Shown here: piece after piece, positions 11,710 through 22,746 of the stretch | Numbering within the stretch: position 1 is the first letter of the stretch | Layout: each line of letters begins with the position of its first letter | Assembly (NCBI GenBank): GCA_947247005.1 | Contig: OX365953.1 | Location: 27,836,784-27,900,783, forward strand | Reading direction: 5' to 3' | DNA from: Spisula solida | Taxonomy: Eukaryota; Mollusca; Bivalvia; Venerida; Mactridae | DNA: 64,000 bases | Position numbers and translations under genes: made by a program | The notes under the pieces: generated by a model | What the model saw: the letters and a program-made list of their open reading frames with translations, nothing else | The model's database searches: none | What the model was told of the DNA's origin: nothing

Positions 11710-13610
11710 TACGTACCTTCTTTCTTCGAGAATCTTGTCTATGTAATACATAACAATGCATATCTATGAATTCCGAAATGAATATGCTTTAAGTAATATC
11801 TTGTACCGCGTTACCACACGTTAAATATGTTATTTTATTGCTGAACGTAACTTCTGGAAATGTTAGACACTTCGTGGATGGATCATTAACGACATTGAAC
11901 CAACAGTATGACTGTGTTGTGCTTTGTTGTCTGTACACAATAACATTAAATTCCTACATTAATTGGAGTCTGTGGATTGTAGATCGGTTAAAAGAAGTTT
12001 CACACCATATATAGACACATTATTCTGATTCACGCCACAATATCAACATTTAATGGCTGCGTATTGGATAACGATAGACAGGAACTTTCAAAACTAAGAT
12101 TCCATTACAATATAATGTTTTCGCTATGATAAACGTATGTGAGGCTTAAAGATATTCAACGTGAGAAAATGGAGCATTTTATTGAATAAGGATATGGGCC
12201 CTAACTTAAAATTCATGTTCTAAGAAATCTTAATACACATTGATATGGCAGAAATGTCGCAATACAACATTTATTTTTGCATCATAAATCCGACTCTCAC
12301 GTTTTGTGCGTAGTGTTATGAGGGTCACTATTATTTCTGTTGTTTCAGTCCAGCGCTGCATCCCCTGTCCGATTTTTTATTATCATTTCACCTATATTCC
12401 AAAATCAGGTTCTATTATATTTTATGGGATGTGTATGTATACCTTGGAATATTTTACATACAATTAACGGCACCTTCTAACGCTACCTTTAATATATTTT
12501 AGTTGTCTTTAAAACTGCTATAGGGATTGTCATGAAATTTGGCACAATTAAGCAACATTATTTCACCGACACAGTTTTATTTAAATCGGGCCTTAGACTA
12601 TTGTAAGACACGTCTTCCACTGAGTAAACCCTAATATTAAAAGTCACAAATTGAACAGGTGATGGCGGTCATTCGGTTGTTATTTGGACTGAAGATGTCC
12701 TTGCTTCCTTAAATGGTTGATATTATCAAGCTTTGAATCCATCATGTCTAAGATAACAGTTTACACTGTACACCTACCGACTAGTTAATAAAATGACGTT
12801 GGCTTTTGCTGCGAAATCCTGTGATGAACGCTATCACAACGAGTATGTTGAGATAATACGATTCCTGTGAGTTACGGGGGTCGAGCTCAACTTGAAATTG
12901 GAATTAATGGTGACAATAAACGATATCAAACTGAGTTAATTCAATTCTATTGCATACTTTTACATATTGGGTGTTTAGAAATGGTGTGTATTTTACCTTT
13001 TCAAGTACGAAAAATGAAGTCTTTCATCAGGTTTAACATTTATATCGAGCGTATTTTTTTTATTCAGAAAAGGCGTTTTTTTGAGGCGGTCTTAGCTTAC
13101 CATCTGCTACCTAGTTGTAACGTAGACGACGTTCATGAATATTTTTATTGTGTACACGCGTTATGTAACATCTAAAACAGTCATGAAATAAAAAAATAAA
13201 AAACTCAATTTACCCTTAATACATTACGCTGTTTTATTTTGTGACTTTTGAAATTCGGATGACGTAAATTACGTTTTAACCTCGAATTTGCATATGCATC
13301 ATTTTCTAAATTGACTTGTGTGGTAACATGCACATGCATCAAACTTGGCTGGGTAAAAATTTGATGAGGTTACCTCGAACAGGAGATATCAAGGAAAATC
13401 AAAGGGTGACATTAAAAGTGTCGTTAGAGGTGTAGTCTGTTACTTAACAGCAATATTGCATAATTCATTCGAATTGCACAAACGTGTGCAGTGTTTGAGT
13501 TAGTAGATGATGACATAGCTAATTATCACCATACCACATGCAGACGGTCTTTATTTAATTTGAATGCCAATTATTTGTGTTGGGCTATGTGTACATTGTT
13601 ATGTGTTTTA
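11710..13610. other. Unit-2 flank, no gene seen
   Basis: About 11830-12480 is collinear with unit 3 (24770-25300) and partly with unit 1 (2980-3210). About 13440-13590 ('gtttgagttagtaga') matches unit 3 at 26200. The open frames at 12867-13175 and 13491-13796 have no recognisable domain and are not conserved as frames in the paralogous units. Confidence 0.5.
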
Positions 13611-14297
13611 GTTCACACTACGAAAGTTGTGTATCCTGTGAACGCTAATTTTTGGGAGCGTTTCCTAGCTCTTGACCGCCTTTGGCAGCGGTTACTTGCG
13701 CTTAACAACGTTTGCCTGTGCTGTACTAATATTTTATCAGCGAATGTGAACGTTAGCCAACGCAGGTTAGCGTATGTGCAGCGATCCCTTACTTAGTCTG
13801 ACTTAGATGAACGAGTTGCCGAAAACCAGGATCCGCTGCACAAAGTCAACCTAAGTTATGGGGAAACGTTATGGAAAGTTTGTCTGCGTTAACAGTATGC
13901 GTTCATTGCGCCTGATACCCGTTGGCCTACGTTGGTCAAACGTTCATTTGCGCTAGGGAAAGTTTGCTTAATTACGCCAACAATTGCGTTACTATTGCGT
14001 TCATTGCATTGACTACCGTTGGTCTCCGCTAGCAAAATGTTAGCCTTAATTCATCGACACCACCAGCGTTTCGGCAAACGTTTTCAAACGGAGTTTAACT
14101 TAAGCAAACTTTAATCAACTTAATTCAGCGTTCAGGAACGTTTACAAACGGAGCACAACTTACATCAGCGTTTATACAAGTTAAAAGTTTTCAACGAACA
14201 CAACGTTCCTCAGCGTTCACCAGCGAATATCAACTTTTCAAAACGCTTAGTAACTTTAACTAACGGAGCTGAACGTTTGCCGAAACGTCGTGTGAAC
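13611..14297. mobile_element. Foldback element rich in AACG/CGTT motifs
   Basis: It starts gttcacactacg (13611) and ends with the near-inverse cgtcgtgtgaac (14286-14297). The left part is crowded with GCGTT/ACGTT on the plus strand and the right part with the inverse AACG/AACGC, so the two halves can fold on each other imperfectly over most of ~690 bp. A shorter relative sits at the same place in unit 1 (about 3210-3370, ending 'tagtgtgaacc'). In unit 3 only 'gttcacaccgaacgc' (26430) remains. Confidence 0.6.
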
Positions 14298-14633
14298 CTA
14301 CCTTAAGCAATTGCATGGATTAGATAATAATATGATATTTCTCTAATGGAACATAATAAACTTATGCTGTGTAAAGTCACTGTGAGGAATGTGTCAGAAA
14401 TATAATTATTGACAAATCAACAATAGAGTTTTATTTTGCTTACATAATGTTTTGGTTTATCCGTTTAAAAAATTGATATATCTCGACCAGGCAGTGGATT
14501 ATTTTGATACACGTGAGGTCCACTTAAACGTAGAATACCACTTTTAATATTTGGAAATAATGCGAGGATTTGCAATTGTAAGGAATTACGTTATACATAC
14601 ATGTAGTAAATAATATTCTCTATTTCAAGGGCT

Positions 14634-14694
14634 CAGTGCAAAACAGTTGTAACTACATATGATTTTACAAGAAGTTACAACTGTTTTTCACTAA
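14634..14694. repeat. Hairpin shared with unit 1
   Basis: 'cagtgcaaaacagttgtaac' is matched inverted by 'gttacaactgtttttcacta', around a ~17-nt loop. Unit 1 has a weaker version at about 3705-3765, so the better pairing here is either ancestral or restored. Role unknown. Confidence 0.55.
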
Positions 14695-15015
14695 GTCCTC
14701 GAATGGTATACACCATTTTGTCTGATCGTTCTCTTAAATTAATGATAAACTTTAAGCTACTTTTCGCATTTTGATAGGAATTATATTTCACATTTAAAAG
14801 TTGATTGACACCATTGCGTGAGTTTATTTCTCATGATTTCGAGTTAGATGCCATCTGATGTCAGATATTCCAATCATATACAATTCTCGAATTAGTAACA
14901 CTTTATGAGTTTACGTAACATGCGGTATGAATACATGCAACGAAATATCTATAGAAGACCAATGATTCTCAAGGCAGCATTTGAGTAGCAGAGACGTTTG
15001 TTTATAATAAAGCGG

Positions 15016-15224
15016 TTATATGTTGTAGATTGTCCTTGTTGTGTGTGGTGTCCGGTTGTTGTTTTCTCGTCACATGGCCCTCGTTCTGTTTTAGTTTGAC
15101 TGACTGAGGCGGCAGACTTTCAGGACGGGATGCCGTGTTTTCAGTGCTTTTGTGTGTTTTTAATGTTTTCTGTCCTCGGCTGGTTAAGTTGAGTGCTGCC
15201 TTCCCTGTCTGACTTAATATAATA
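15016..15224 (+). mobile_element. SINE-like dispersed repeat, copy A
   Basis: It contains 'ctcggctggttaagttgagt' followed by 'gctgccttccctgtctgac'. Unit 1 has an uninterrupted 'aataaagaggttcgttttgg' at the corresponding place (about 4050-4070), which is an empty site. Other copies in this window are 31290-31485 (+), 32660-32850 (-), 36001-36175 (-), 46905-47045 (-) and 51485-51722 (+). The shared 3' end is 'ttccctgtccgac..ta.tat.ttttgca'. Confidence 0.7.
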
Positions 15225-15699
15225 GTTTTGGTAGCATGTCCAATAACTTAATCGTCTATGCTTGAGCATATTAAGAATACGGCAATTCATAACCTGTATT
15301 GAAAATCTTAGACTGTTGCTTAGGATGAGTGCGCTTGCAGAACAAAAACAGGAGATAACATTTGATTACAAACTCAATTTAATTATATGTAGGGAATATC
15401 AATGATTATTAACAAACACGAAACAATGATTTTTCTACAACATAAATGATTTAATCTATTTTGACTTTAAGTTATGTGCGGCGTGTTTAAAGTTCTCGAG
15501 TGTATAACCATTTTCCATACGTACGTGTATATTGACTAATTCATTATCATGAAAAGATTTGTCCTGTCAGTTTATCTTGTTGACCATACTCGTGTCACAC
15601 TCATTGACCATGGGGTATGTTTGATATCAATGTCAATGTACTATAGAGCTGTTAACCTGATGAACTTTAGGTTGTACAAGTTTACTGACCTATTACATT

Positions 15700-15869
15700 T
15701 AAGAAATAGTTCACATCACTGAGGGCCCTATGGCATTATATGGACTGGCTAGTCAGCCCAAGTTGTGTATATGGACCGAAGCGAAGCTGAGGTCCATATA
15801 CACAACGAGGGCTGACTAGCCAGTCCATATAATGCCATTGGGCCCGAAGTGATGTGAACTATTTCTTAT
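15700..15869. repeat. ~170-bp near-perfect palindrome at the Crypton 3' end
   Basis: The two ~78-bp arms (15700-15777 and 15791-15869) pair with only small mismatches and bulges. Landmarks are 'agaaatagttcacatcact', 'ggcattatatggactggcta', 'gtcagccc' and 'ttgtgtatatggacc', each found inverted in the right arm, around a ~13-nt loop (gaagcgaagctga). The loop-proximal 'atatggaccg' also occurs twice, inverted, at the other end of the element (18693-18724). Confidence 0.9.
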
Positions 15870-16421
15870 ATTATACCGAACATGGGCATCATACTTATAT
15901 TTGTACAATGAATAAAAATATCAAGTTAAAGAACAATTAGATGTTTTTATTAAATCAATAAGAACACATTTCTGAACACACAGATTAATAGACTCAAATA
16001 AATAACAATAAATAAATAAATAAAAATTTATAATAATTTAAGGTGAACTTTATCTTGTATAATACCAAACATGTATTGTATTTACAATGTATAAAAATTT
16101 AAAGTTTAATTAAGCAATAAATTGATGTTTTCATTAAATCAGTTCAATCTTATAAATATATCACAGCACTGCAAATACACAATTCAATCAATGAGGAACA
16201 AACATAAACTAGTTTAACAACACATTTGTGAATACATATATAAATAGACTAAAATAATGAAATAAATAGGAATAAATTAGTAATAAATTAGTTATAAATT
16301 AATAATAAATATAATAAATAGATTGTTTAACAGTTAAAGTGTCAGTCTGCAGTTACATGACAGGTACAACTTTGTCAAATTTCATATCTTTGGGGATAAA
16401 AAACATATCCAACAGGGCACT

Positions 16422-18760
16422 TTAGCTACTGTTATACACATTAACATTACAATTATTGAAATTGAACACCGGAGCTGGCCTGTGTGTGTTAGCAATCCTT
16501 ACATTTTGATCATATTTGGCAATTGAGAGATCACCCTGGTTTGGTATGGCAATAACATCAGACTGATTAACATTGGCTGCAGTATTCAAGTTTGGGACTT
16601 GTGCACGAAGCTTAGAACTTGTGTTTGAAGACTCAAAATTGGTGATATCGAGCAGAACATTTTCTGTTTGAGATGCAGTAAGGGAAAGTAGATCAAGTTC
16701 TTCATTAAAGCAATCACTATGCCCTGCTCTAGGTGAGTCATTTTCTTCAGAGGAAGCTACATGTATGTTACTAAGGGAAGTGGATATCGAGCGTTTCTGG
16801 TCAGTTGTAGTATCTGTTACATAGCTGCGGACTGACGCTTCATTGCGGTGTCCAGAGATTGTCATAATGTGGCGTGTTTCATACCCAGCATTACTGAGAG
16901 CAGTGATTGCTGTTGCACGAATGCAGTGGTTTGTATATATTTGTGATAAATCAGCGGCCTTTGACAAAGTAACCATCATCTGACCTAGTTTATTTTTTCC
17001 CATAGGCCTATTTTCATACCAAACATTGTCCTCCATGTAAAATGAATCTTTAGGCCTTTGAAATAGTGCTGAACAGTCTGGATTTCTTTTTTGTAAGTAT
17101 AGTTTTAGACTTTTGACAGGACAAAGACTAGTTCCTGTAGCATACATTCTTGCCGTCTTCTCCTGTACTTGACGCTCTTTACCCTGATGATTTTTGGTAG
17201 ACTCAGAGCGCTGGACAACATATTCACATCCTAAAAAGTAAAAACATACATATCAAAACATCAATTTACAGATTCAACTAAATGTTTTCAAGCGAAAATT
17301 CTTGTTTTTACATTCTTCTGTAATAAATTTAAAATCTATAAAATTCAGTTTATTATGGTCCAAGAATTTTATCATCTATTTGAACATTTACAAGTTACTA
17401 TTTTATTGTGTTTGGGTGTAAAAACATCCATCTTGGTCTGGGCTTGAACCCGGGACCATTTGCTTATGAATTCTAAGCAAACAGCTAGCCAGCCACGCCT
17501 GATACATTGTAGTAATCAAATCATATGCATCTTAGAGCATACCTTATGTATTAAAAATATGTTTGGGTCTTACCTTTATCATCTTTTTCAAATTTGAACA
17601 TGTCAGGTGTCATTTCTCTCTGGTTCTCCCGTCCACGACGACAAAATTGTAGACACAACTCAAACCAAACCTTGTTTACCAGACCTGCAAAACAAACGGA
17701 ATAACGATTATAGCTTTAATCTTTTTTTTTAAAATAAACATTGTTTCAATTGCTTTAAGAGATTAAATACAAATGTAGATACTAGCTAACAATAACAGAA
17801 ATAATAATAAGTCCATTTTTACATTTAGTCAAATTAGTGCAGTAAAAATGTGACTTTATGCCGGACTGAATGATTTTCTATCGGACTTTGTGTGTGACAA
17901 GTGAACACATGTAATAACAATGCAGAAGGGTTTATCCAGAGGAAAATGAAAGTCATAAAAACGTGTGTTAATACATTTTTATAAGATTAGTTGTTTTTGT
18001 TAAAAATCCTGGTGCTTGACCTCACCCCCTGGATCCGCACCTCACCCCCTGGATCCGCACCTGCACCAGTATCATAGCAGTATGATTTAAGAAATAAATT
18101 AAGCATGTAAAACTCACATCTTTTTAAAAGAAAAGGTTAATGGAGTTTACCTGTTGGTGTATTCTGATCAAATACCATCGATGAGTACAATTTCTGAATG
18201 TCTGTTGGTTCAATGGCCTTTTTGTGGTCAACGTCGCCTTTTCCCTGTTTACTAACAACTTTACACATTGAAACAAACATAGAATTTGACTTTTTGAAGT
18301 GTTCATCTTTTATCAAATCTATCGAAGCCACGGTAGCGAGATGCCTTCCAATTCCACTTCTTATTGCAAGCAGTGATGACCGTTTATATGATTCCCCTTT
18401 GACATTTCGAAGTTCGGCATAAAATTTTGTCAAAGCGTCGTCTAATTCTTCCGGTGTGAAGTTCTCAAAGTTGGTTTCTCGTGTATTAGCATCCAAATAG
18501 TCCCGGAATATCTTAATCGCATACTTCGTGGCTTGTTTCGTATGAAGAGAATCCTTCGAATCAATAATTTTCTTCAATTCTTCGTCAGAAAGTGTTGGAA
18601 ATCTGACAGACGTCATTTTGTTTGTAAACAAACGAATGTAGGCGCGTGCGTGAGAATTACACGTCATGATTTTTGCTACTGTCATAGTTACCTGCCGGTC
18701 CATATTATTTTGCCGGTCCATATTTTTTATAATATTGACCGGCAGCTGTATTTGGAACAT
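16422..18760 (-). CDS. Crypton tyrosine recombinase, three exons
   Basis: Exons (minus strand) are 18760-18151, 17684-17574 and 17230-16422. Junctions are CAACAG|gtaaac, ttgcag|GTC, ATAAAG|gtaaga and ttttag|GAT, and all phases match, giving 509 codons. The N-terminal half is a helical core-binding domain. Exon 2 supplies the catalytic-domain start with FCRRGRENQR (217-226, box I arginine). Exon 3 supplies NHCIR (H342, R345), SGHRNEASVRSY (H368, Y377) and a polar ~130-residue tail. All R-HxxR-H-Y residues are present, unlike host-domesticated relatives (KCTD1, ZMYM and QRICH1 type), where some are usually lost. The first ATG precedes codons made by end repeats (NMDRQ twice), so translation may start at 18616 (MTSVRFPTLS). 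No stop or frameshift is seen, so activity is possible. Confidence 0.9.
17434..17499 (-). repeat. tRNA-like sequence in Crypton intron 2
   Basis: On the minus strand it reads GGCGTGGCTGGCTAGCTG, an anticodon-arm-like hairpin (tttgctta / taagcaaa around a 7-nt loop) and a clear B box, GGTCCCGGGTTCAAGCCC. The loop lacks U33 and no full cloverleaf forms, so I read it as a tRNA-derived SINE head or pseudo-tRNA and not a functional tRNA. Confidence 0.55.
18018..18057. repeat. Two head-to-tail copies of a 20-bp motif
   Basis: 'cctcaccccctggatccgca' occurs twice in direct succession in Crypton intron 1. The inverse (tgcggatccagggggtgagg) resembles the start of several animal DNA transposon ends, so this may be a transposon-end scar. 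Confidence 0.6.
18693..18745. promoter_or_regulatory. Repeated TGCCGGTCCATAT motifs at the Crypton 5' end
   Basis: Two direct copies (18693-18706 and 18711-18724) and one inverted, partial copy (aatattgaccggcag, 18731-18745) form a small hairpin. 'atatggaccg' is shared with the palindrome at the other end. By position and symmetry these could be recombinase-binding or promoter sites; that is inference. Confidence 0.45.
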
Positions 18761-18943
18761 GTAAGTCAGTCAGTCTATCGCTGGATATATTGACTGATTT
18801 GAATAACAAAGAAACAGTTGAATGAAATTTGGGTGAGGTATAATATTTCTAAATATGTATAGCACATATAACCATTGAATTAGCATTTGAGCAAGTTGTA
18901 ATGGTATGTTGTTTAAAATCGTGTTGGCATTTCTAATAAAACC

Positions 18944-20215
18944 ATGTTTATTACGGATTTACTTATGTACTGCCTCAGTGGTGTTGGATATATTGTTTAT
19001 AACCTAACCTGGATTTCCTTCACGCTTACCCAAAAAATATTCAATACGACAAGTTCTAATGCAGACAATGTTTGCGAAATTAAGAAGATAATTTGGCGTC
19101 GGAAATTTTTCTTAATTGACATCACAGCACCAAGTGACTTTATTGGAATCCGTCAATTTGTTACTGGCTCGGAGTATGTTCTTAAGCCAACTGTGTCGTT
19201 GTATTGTATCAGTAAAGAGTGTGCATATTTCGTCGAATGTCCGACTTCTGTGAATGTTTTTGATTCAACGGTGAATCCATTTCTGTACATTGGACAGTTC
19301 AAAAATGCCACGAAGCTAATAACTATTCCGCTATCGGAATTTTATAAGCTGGCTGACAAAGTTGGGGATCCTAAAGTTAAAGTATGTTACATGGCAAATA
19401 CTGGTAGGTGTGGTTCAACTGTATTGGCTCAAGTTTTAGAAAATGTTCCTGGTACGTTACTGCTAGCTGAGCCTGACTGCTTCACAAACATTGGACTTCT
19501 GAAATCGTTTGAAATAATAGACCATTACAAGTACGAAAAACTTCTTATTGCTACAATGAGACTGTTATGTAAGCCGTATAACGATGTCACAAGGATATAT
19601 ATTAAGACACGAACCTGCGGCACCAGTCACATCAACGCTATACACAAACATCTTCCCAACACCGTCATTTTATTTGGTTACCGGAATAGTTTAAAAACTG
19701 TTTCCTCGTTCCTTGGCCTGATGACTTCAGAAACAGTGCAAAGTATGTCAATGTACCTGATTGACAGTGAACCATTTTCGGCATGTGTACCTTGGTTTAG
19801 ACAACGCTTGTTTTACTATTTCTGCAAAATGATCGAATGCTCACCGCCTAAAGAAAACGCCGTAGACATGAACACTGTCCAACAGTTCGCATACGCTTGG
19901 GCAAATTGTATGACAGTTGTCATGGATTTCAAGCAGTCAGGTGGGAAAGTGTTGCCAATTCTATATGAAGACATGGTTAAGGACAAAGCGAAGACTATTA
20001 CTCACGTTTTTGAAGCGATGGGTATTGACAAGAGGTTCCTTGAGGATGCTCTAGATGCTTTTGGTAAAGATTCGCAGGCCCGAAGTCCGCTCAGTAAAGA
20101 TAACATTAACAACATGAAGAGGCGAACAGTACACGAAGTCGACATAATAAAATGCACTAAGATACTTGCAAAATACGGATTTCCTGAACTTGGACAAGAA
20201 TTCAGGTTTAAATAG
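18944..20215 (+). CDS. Sulfotransferase-like membrane protein, copy 2
   Basis: An intact 423-residue paralogue of the gene at 4647. By my count the two differ at 20 residues. Six of these fall in residues 1-38 (L2F, F11L, Y20N, L26F, F28L, Y38S) around the membrane anchor. The P-loop NTGRCGST (152-159) and all of residues 132-210 are identical, and the 3'-phosphate region differs only at N249S. I count about 11 silent changes. The same start, stop and near-identical first ~180 bp of 3' flank are kept. A Crypton ends about 95 bp upstream of the ATG, so the original upstream sequence is now ~3.2 kb away. The substrate is unknown. Whether this copy is expressed cannot be told from sequence. Confidence 0.85.
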   Translation: MFITDLLMYCLSGVGYIVYNLTWISFTLTQKIFNTTSSNADNVCEIKKIIWRRKFFLIDITAPSDFIGIRQFVTGSEYVLKPTVSLYCISKECAYFVECPTSVNVFDSTVNPFLYIGQFKNATKLITIPLSEFYKLADKVGDPKVKVCYMANTGRCGSTVLAQVLENVPGTLLLAEPDCFTNIGLLKSFEIIDHYKYEKLLIATMRLLCKPYNDVTRIYIKTRTCGTSHINAIHKHLPNTVILFGYRNSLKTVSSFLGLMTSETVQSMSMYLIDSEPFSACVPWFRQRLFYYFCKMIECSPPKENAVDMNTVQQFAYAWANCMTVVMDFKQSGGKVLPILYEDMVKDKAKTITHVFEAMGIDKRFLEDALDAFGKDSQARSPLSKDNINNMKRRTVHEVDIIKCTKILAKYGFPELGQEFRFK

Positions 20216-21300
20216 CACTGGAAAATGTAAAACTGGCGCTAACGACATTAGTTTTATAAAATCACGTAGCAGTACTGTGCCGCGGAAATCATTGGCAATG
20301 TTCGTATTGTAACTTCGGCCTGGACACTGTTTTTCAATTCAGTTTGTATAATCAGGACATGATTTTAGTATTTGTTATATATATAATTATATATTCACTT
20401 GGTGCGCTTTTTCTCCTCAGCATGACCAATTTTAGGTACGAGGTTTGCGCCTTTTACCAACGCTCGTTAATATGTATGAATGAGCATACATGTAATATTA
20501 TAGTTTCCACGTTGTACTCATAACACTTGCTCAGTAAGGTGAGGCCTACCGAGTCATCAAATGTAATTGGAATGGATTTTAGATTTGCAAAGTTTTCGAA
20601 AATCGTATACCTACAATGATACGAATCCTATCGGACAGTTCTAGTAACGTTGTGTGCGTGTAATATCCTGATTTCAGACAATTCGTCAGCTAACAAGAGA
20701 TATATATTCAAACTAATCAAAACGTGGCATTTCGGATTGTATACTGCAACGATAAATATATATCTTGAAGACAGATGGTTCCCTTTGCGTAAACTATACG
20801 GAAGGAAATATATGTTTAAGAAAGTGATTATGGTAGCACGTCCAATGATTTTACCGTTTGTGTACATCAAGTGGAATATCATTTTGCATACTTATACATG
20901 CAATTAGATTTGTAGTATTCAATTTATGAATGTAGCAATCAGGAATTGATATATCTTGTAAGATAAGATATAATAGCAAGTCAGAAGAAGAAACGAAGCA
21001 TGAAAGACACACAAAGAATATTGTACACATTGCTAGCTCAATATGGTTCCAAATGGCAACTTGAAATGACGAATAATAATATTGTGTTTCTTTTGCTTGA
21101 TTATTTAAGTATAGGTTTGAAACTGTTGGAAAATTATTATTATTATTAGTGCGGTTTCGGAGATAAAATCTAGCCCGTTTTCTAGTAATTTATGTTGACA
21201 TACTATACGTGGCTATGCTAATGTAAGGTTAATAATGGAAGAACAATGTCGTATTCATATATAACTATATCTACGAATATAATATTCGTTCGTGTGAGGG

Positions 21301-21329
21301 TGTGCGTGTGTGTGTGTGTGCGCGCGCGT
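21301..21329. repeat. TG/CG microsatellite
   Basis: A (TG)n run changing to (CG)n: 'gtgtgtgtgtgtgcgcgcgcg'. It lies at the end of the unit-2 flank and may form Z-DNA. It is absent from the corresponding part of unit 1. Confidence 0.85.
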
Positions 21330-22746
21330 AAATATAGCTTTCGTTTGTATATTGTAATAATGTATGTATGCTGGTGTTTAATTATAACTATTATTCTCTG
21401 TTCCCTTTATATGTACCTTGTACTAATGTATGTTTGTTTCATTATATATACATATATTATTATTATTGCAACTCTTCAGAAAATGGAGGAATAAAAGTTA
21501 TATAATATAGCTTCATTGAGTTATGTTGTATCAAGTGTCTTGTCAACGTCGGAATAATCATGTTGTTTGTGTATGTTAAGAGTCACGCTATATTTGAGCT
21601 TGCAAATCTTTCAGCAATGACTGCATCTATAGTTACAACGACACTACAACCAATTGCATTTGTCTGCATTCCATGTTTACATGTAGTTAGTTAGATATTG
21701 ATTGACAAAAAATCTATCAATCAAGTTTTGAAGGCCGGAAGAAAGAGCTTCTAAAATGAGACTGTATCTGATAATTAAGAAATGCGTTCAAACTTAAAGC
21801 GCTTAATAAAGACAAAATAAAGACAACAATGTAAGTAAACAAGTCACTTAGAATTGCAAGTCCCCTACCGAATTTAAGCCATATTTTAAATGTATCTGTT
21901 GCCATGGAGACCACAATTGATGTCAGAATAAAAACATATTTAGACGTGCATAATCCCTTAATTGCTCGCTATCCACATACCAACGTTCATTAACATAGAA
22001 TGGAAACTGTTTGAATTATGTCAGGATCTAGATATTTGACGGACGGACTCATGGAAGACGGAGGACAAGCCTGTAATAATATGCAATGAATACTCTTAAG
22101 TAAACTTCCGGCTATCGCAATAATTAATACACATTGAATTGTATTGTCTCCAGATAAATCATACAGTTATTAGGTTTATATACGCTGTGGTATTTTTTAT
22201 CTACAATTAGATAAAGTATCTTTTATTTAACCCTTATCATACTTCTTCGTTCAATAAGGTGTATACCTCGTAAAATAACACATATGCAAAGTACTATTTT
22301 CTAGGACTAAAAACGTAGTTTTGTGATCAGTAGACATAGGGCAGTCAGAAAATAATTGTCAGCAAAATTTGCTGTGGGTCGATTGTGGATTGTTACTAAA
22401 GGTTCCTTTAGTGTACTATATATGCAGCGACGCAGACATGAAAACATTATATGTATAACACCATTACACATGTGACGTTTGAAACAATTTTAAATTGTAA
22501 CTTTGTAATTTTTTAAACACATGAACTTTTTCAATGATTACTTTATTGACATAATTTTTATTGACCCCTGTGTGAGATGATATTCATTACGAGGGTTCAC
22601 TACTCACAGCTGGACATTTGTCAATATCAATGAGATGGAAACGCTTTAGTAAAAAATGAATGCGTTTTCAGTTCATTGATATTCAAACAGAACATGTTTT
22701 AAAGCACTGTACAATACTTGTCTCATAAATACGCAAGACAATTATG

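Larger units (their letters stand above)
15698..18849 (-). mobile_element. Crypton DNA transposon (tyrosine recombinase type)
   Basis: The ~3.15-kb insertion is defined by comparison with unit 1, where the flanks 'actgcattattg' and 'aatatgtataacac' are adjacent (about 4543-4570). It carries a spliced tyrosine recombinase gene (16422-18760), a long palindrome at the left end and a small motif cluster at the right end. Cryptons lack long terminal inverted repeats and a DDE transposase, which fits. Both ends carry 'AGAAATA' in opposite orientation and a nearby 'attatacc', which may be the crossover-site remnant. Exact base-level boundaries are not certain. Confidence 0.8.
8441..21290 (+). repeat. 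Tandem duplication unit 2 (expanded by insertions)
   Basis: Collinear with unit 1 but about 8 kb longer. Insertions relative to the other units are a mariner remnant (9427-11709), a foldback element (13611-14297), a SINE-like element (about 15016-15224) and a Crypton (about 15698-18849). The 3' flank matches unit 1 up to about 21290. Confidence 0.85.

Noticed and set aside
12867..13796. Plus-strand frames of ~100 residues in the unit 2 flank
   Set aside because: No recognisable domain. Paralogous sequence in unit 3 does not keep them open, and part of the second runs into the foldback element.
20628..20907. Overlapping frames on both strands after sulfotransferase copy 2
   Set aside because: They lie in duplicated flank, are not open in unit 1, and show no domain.
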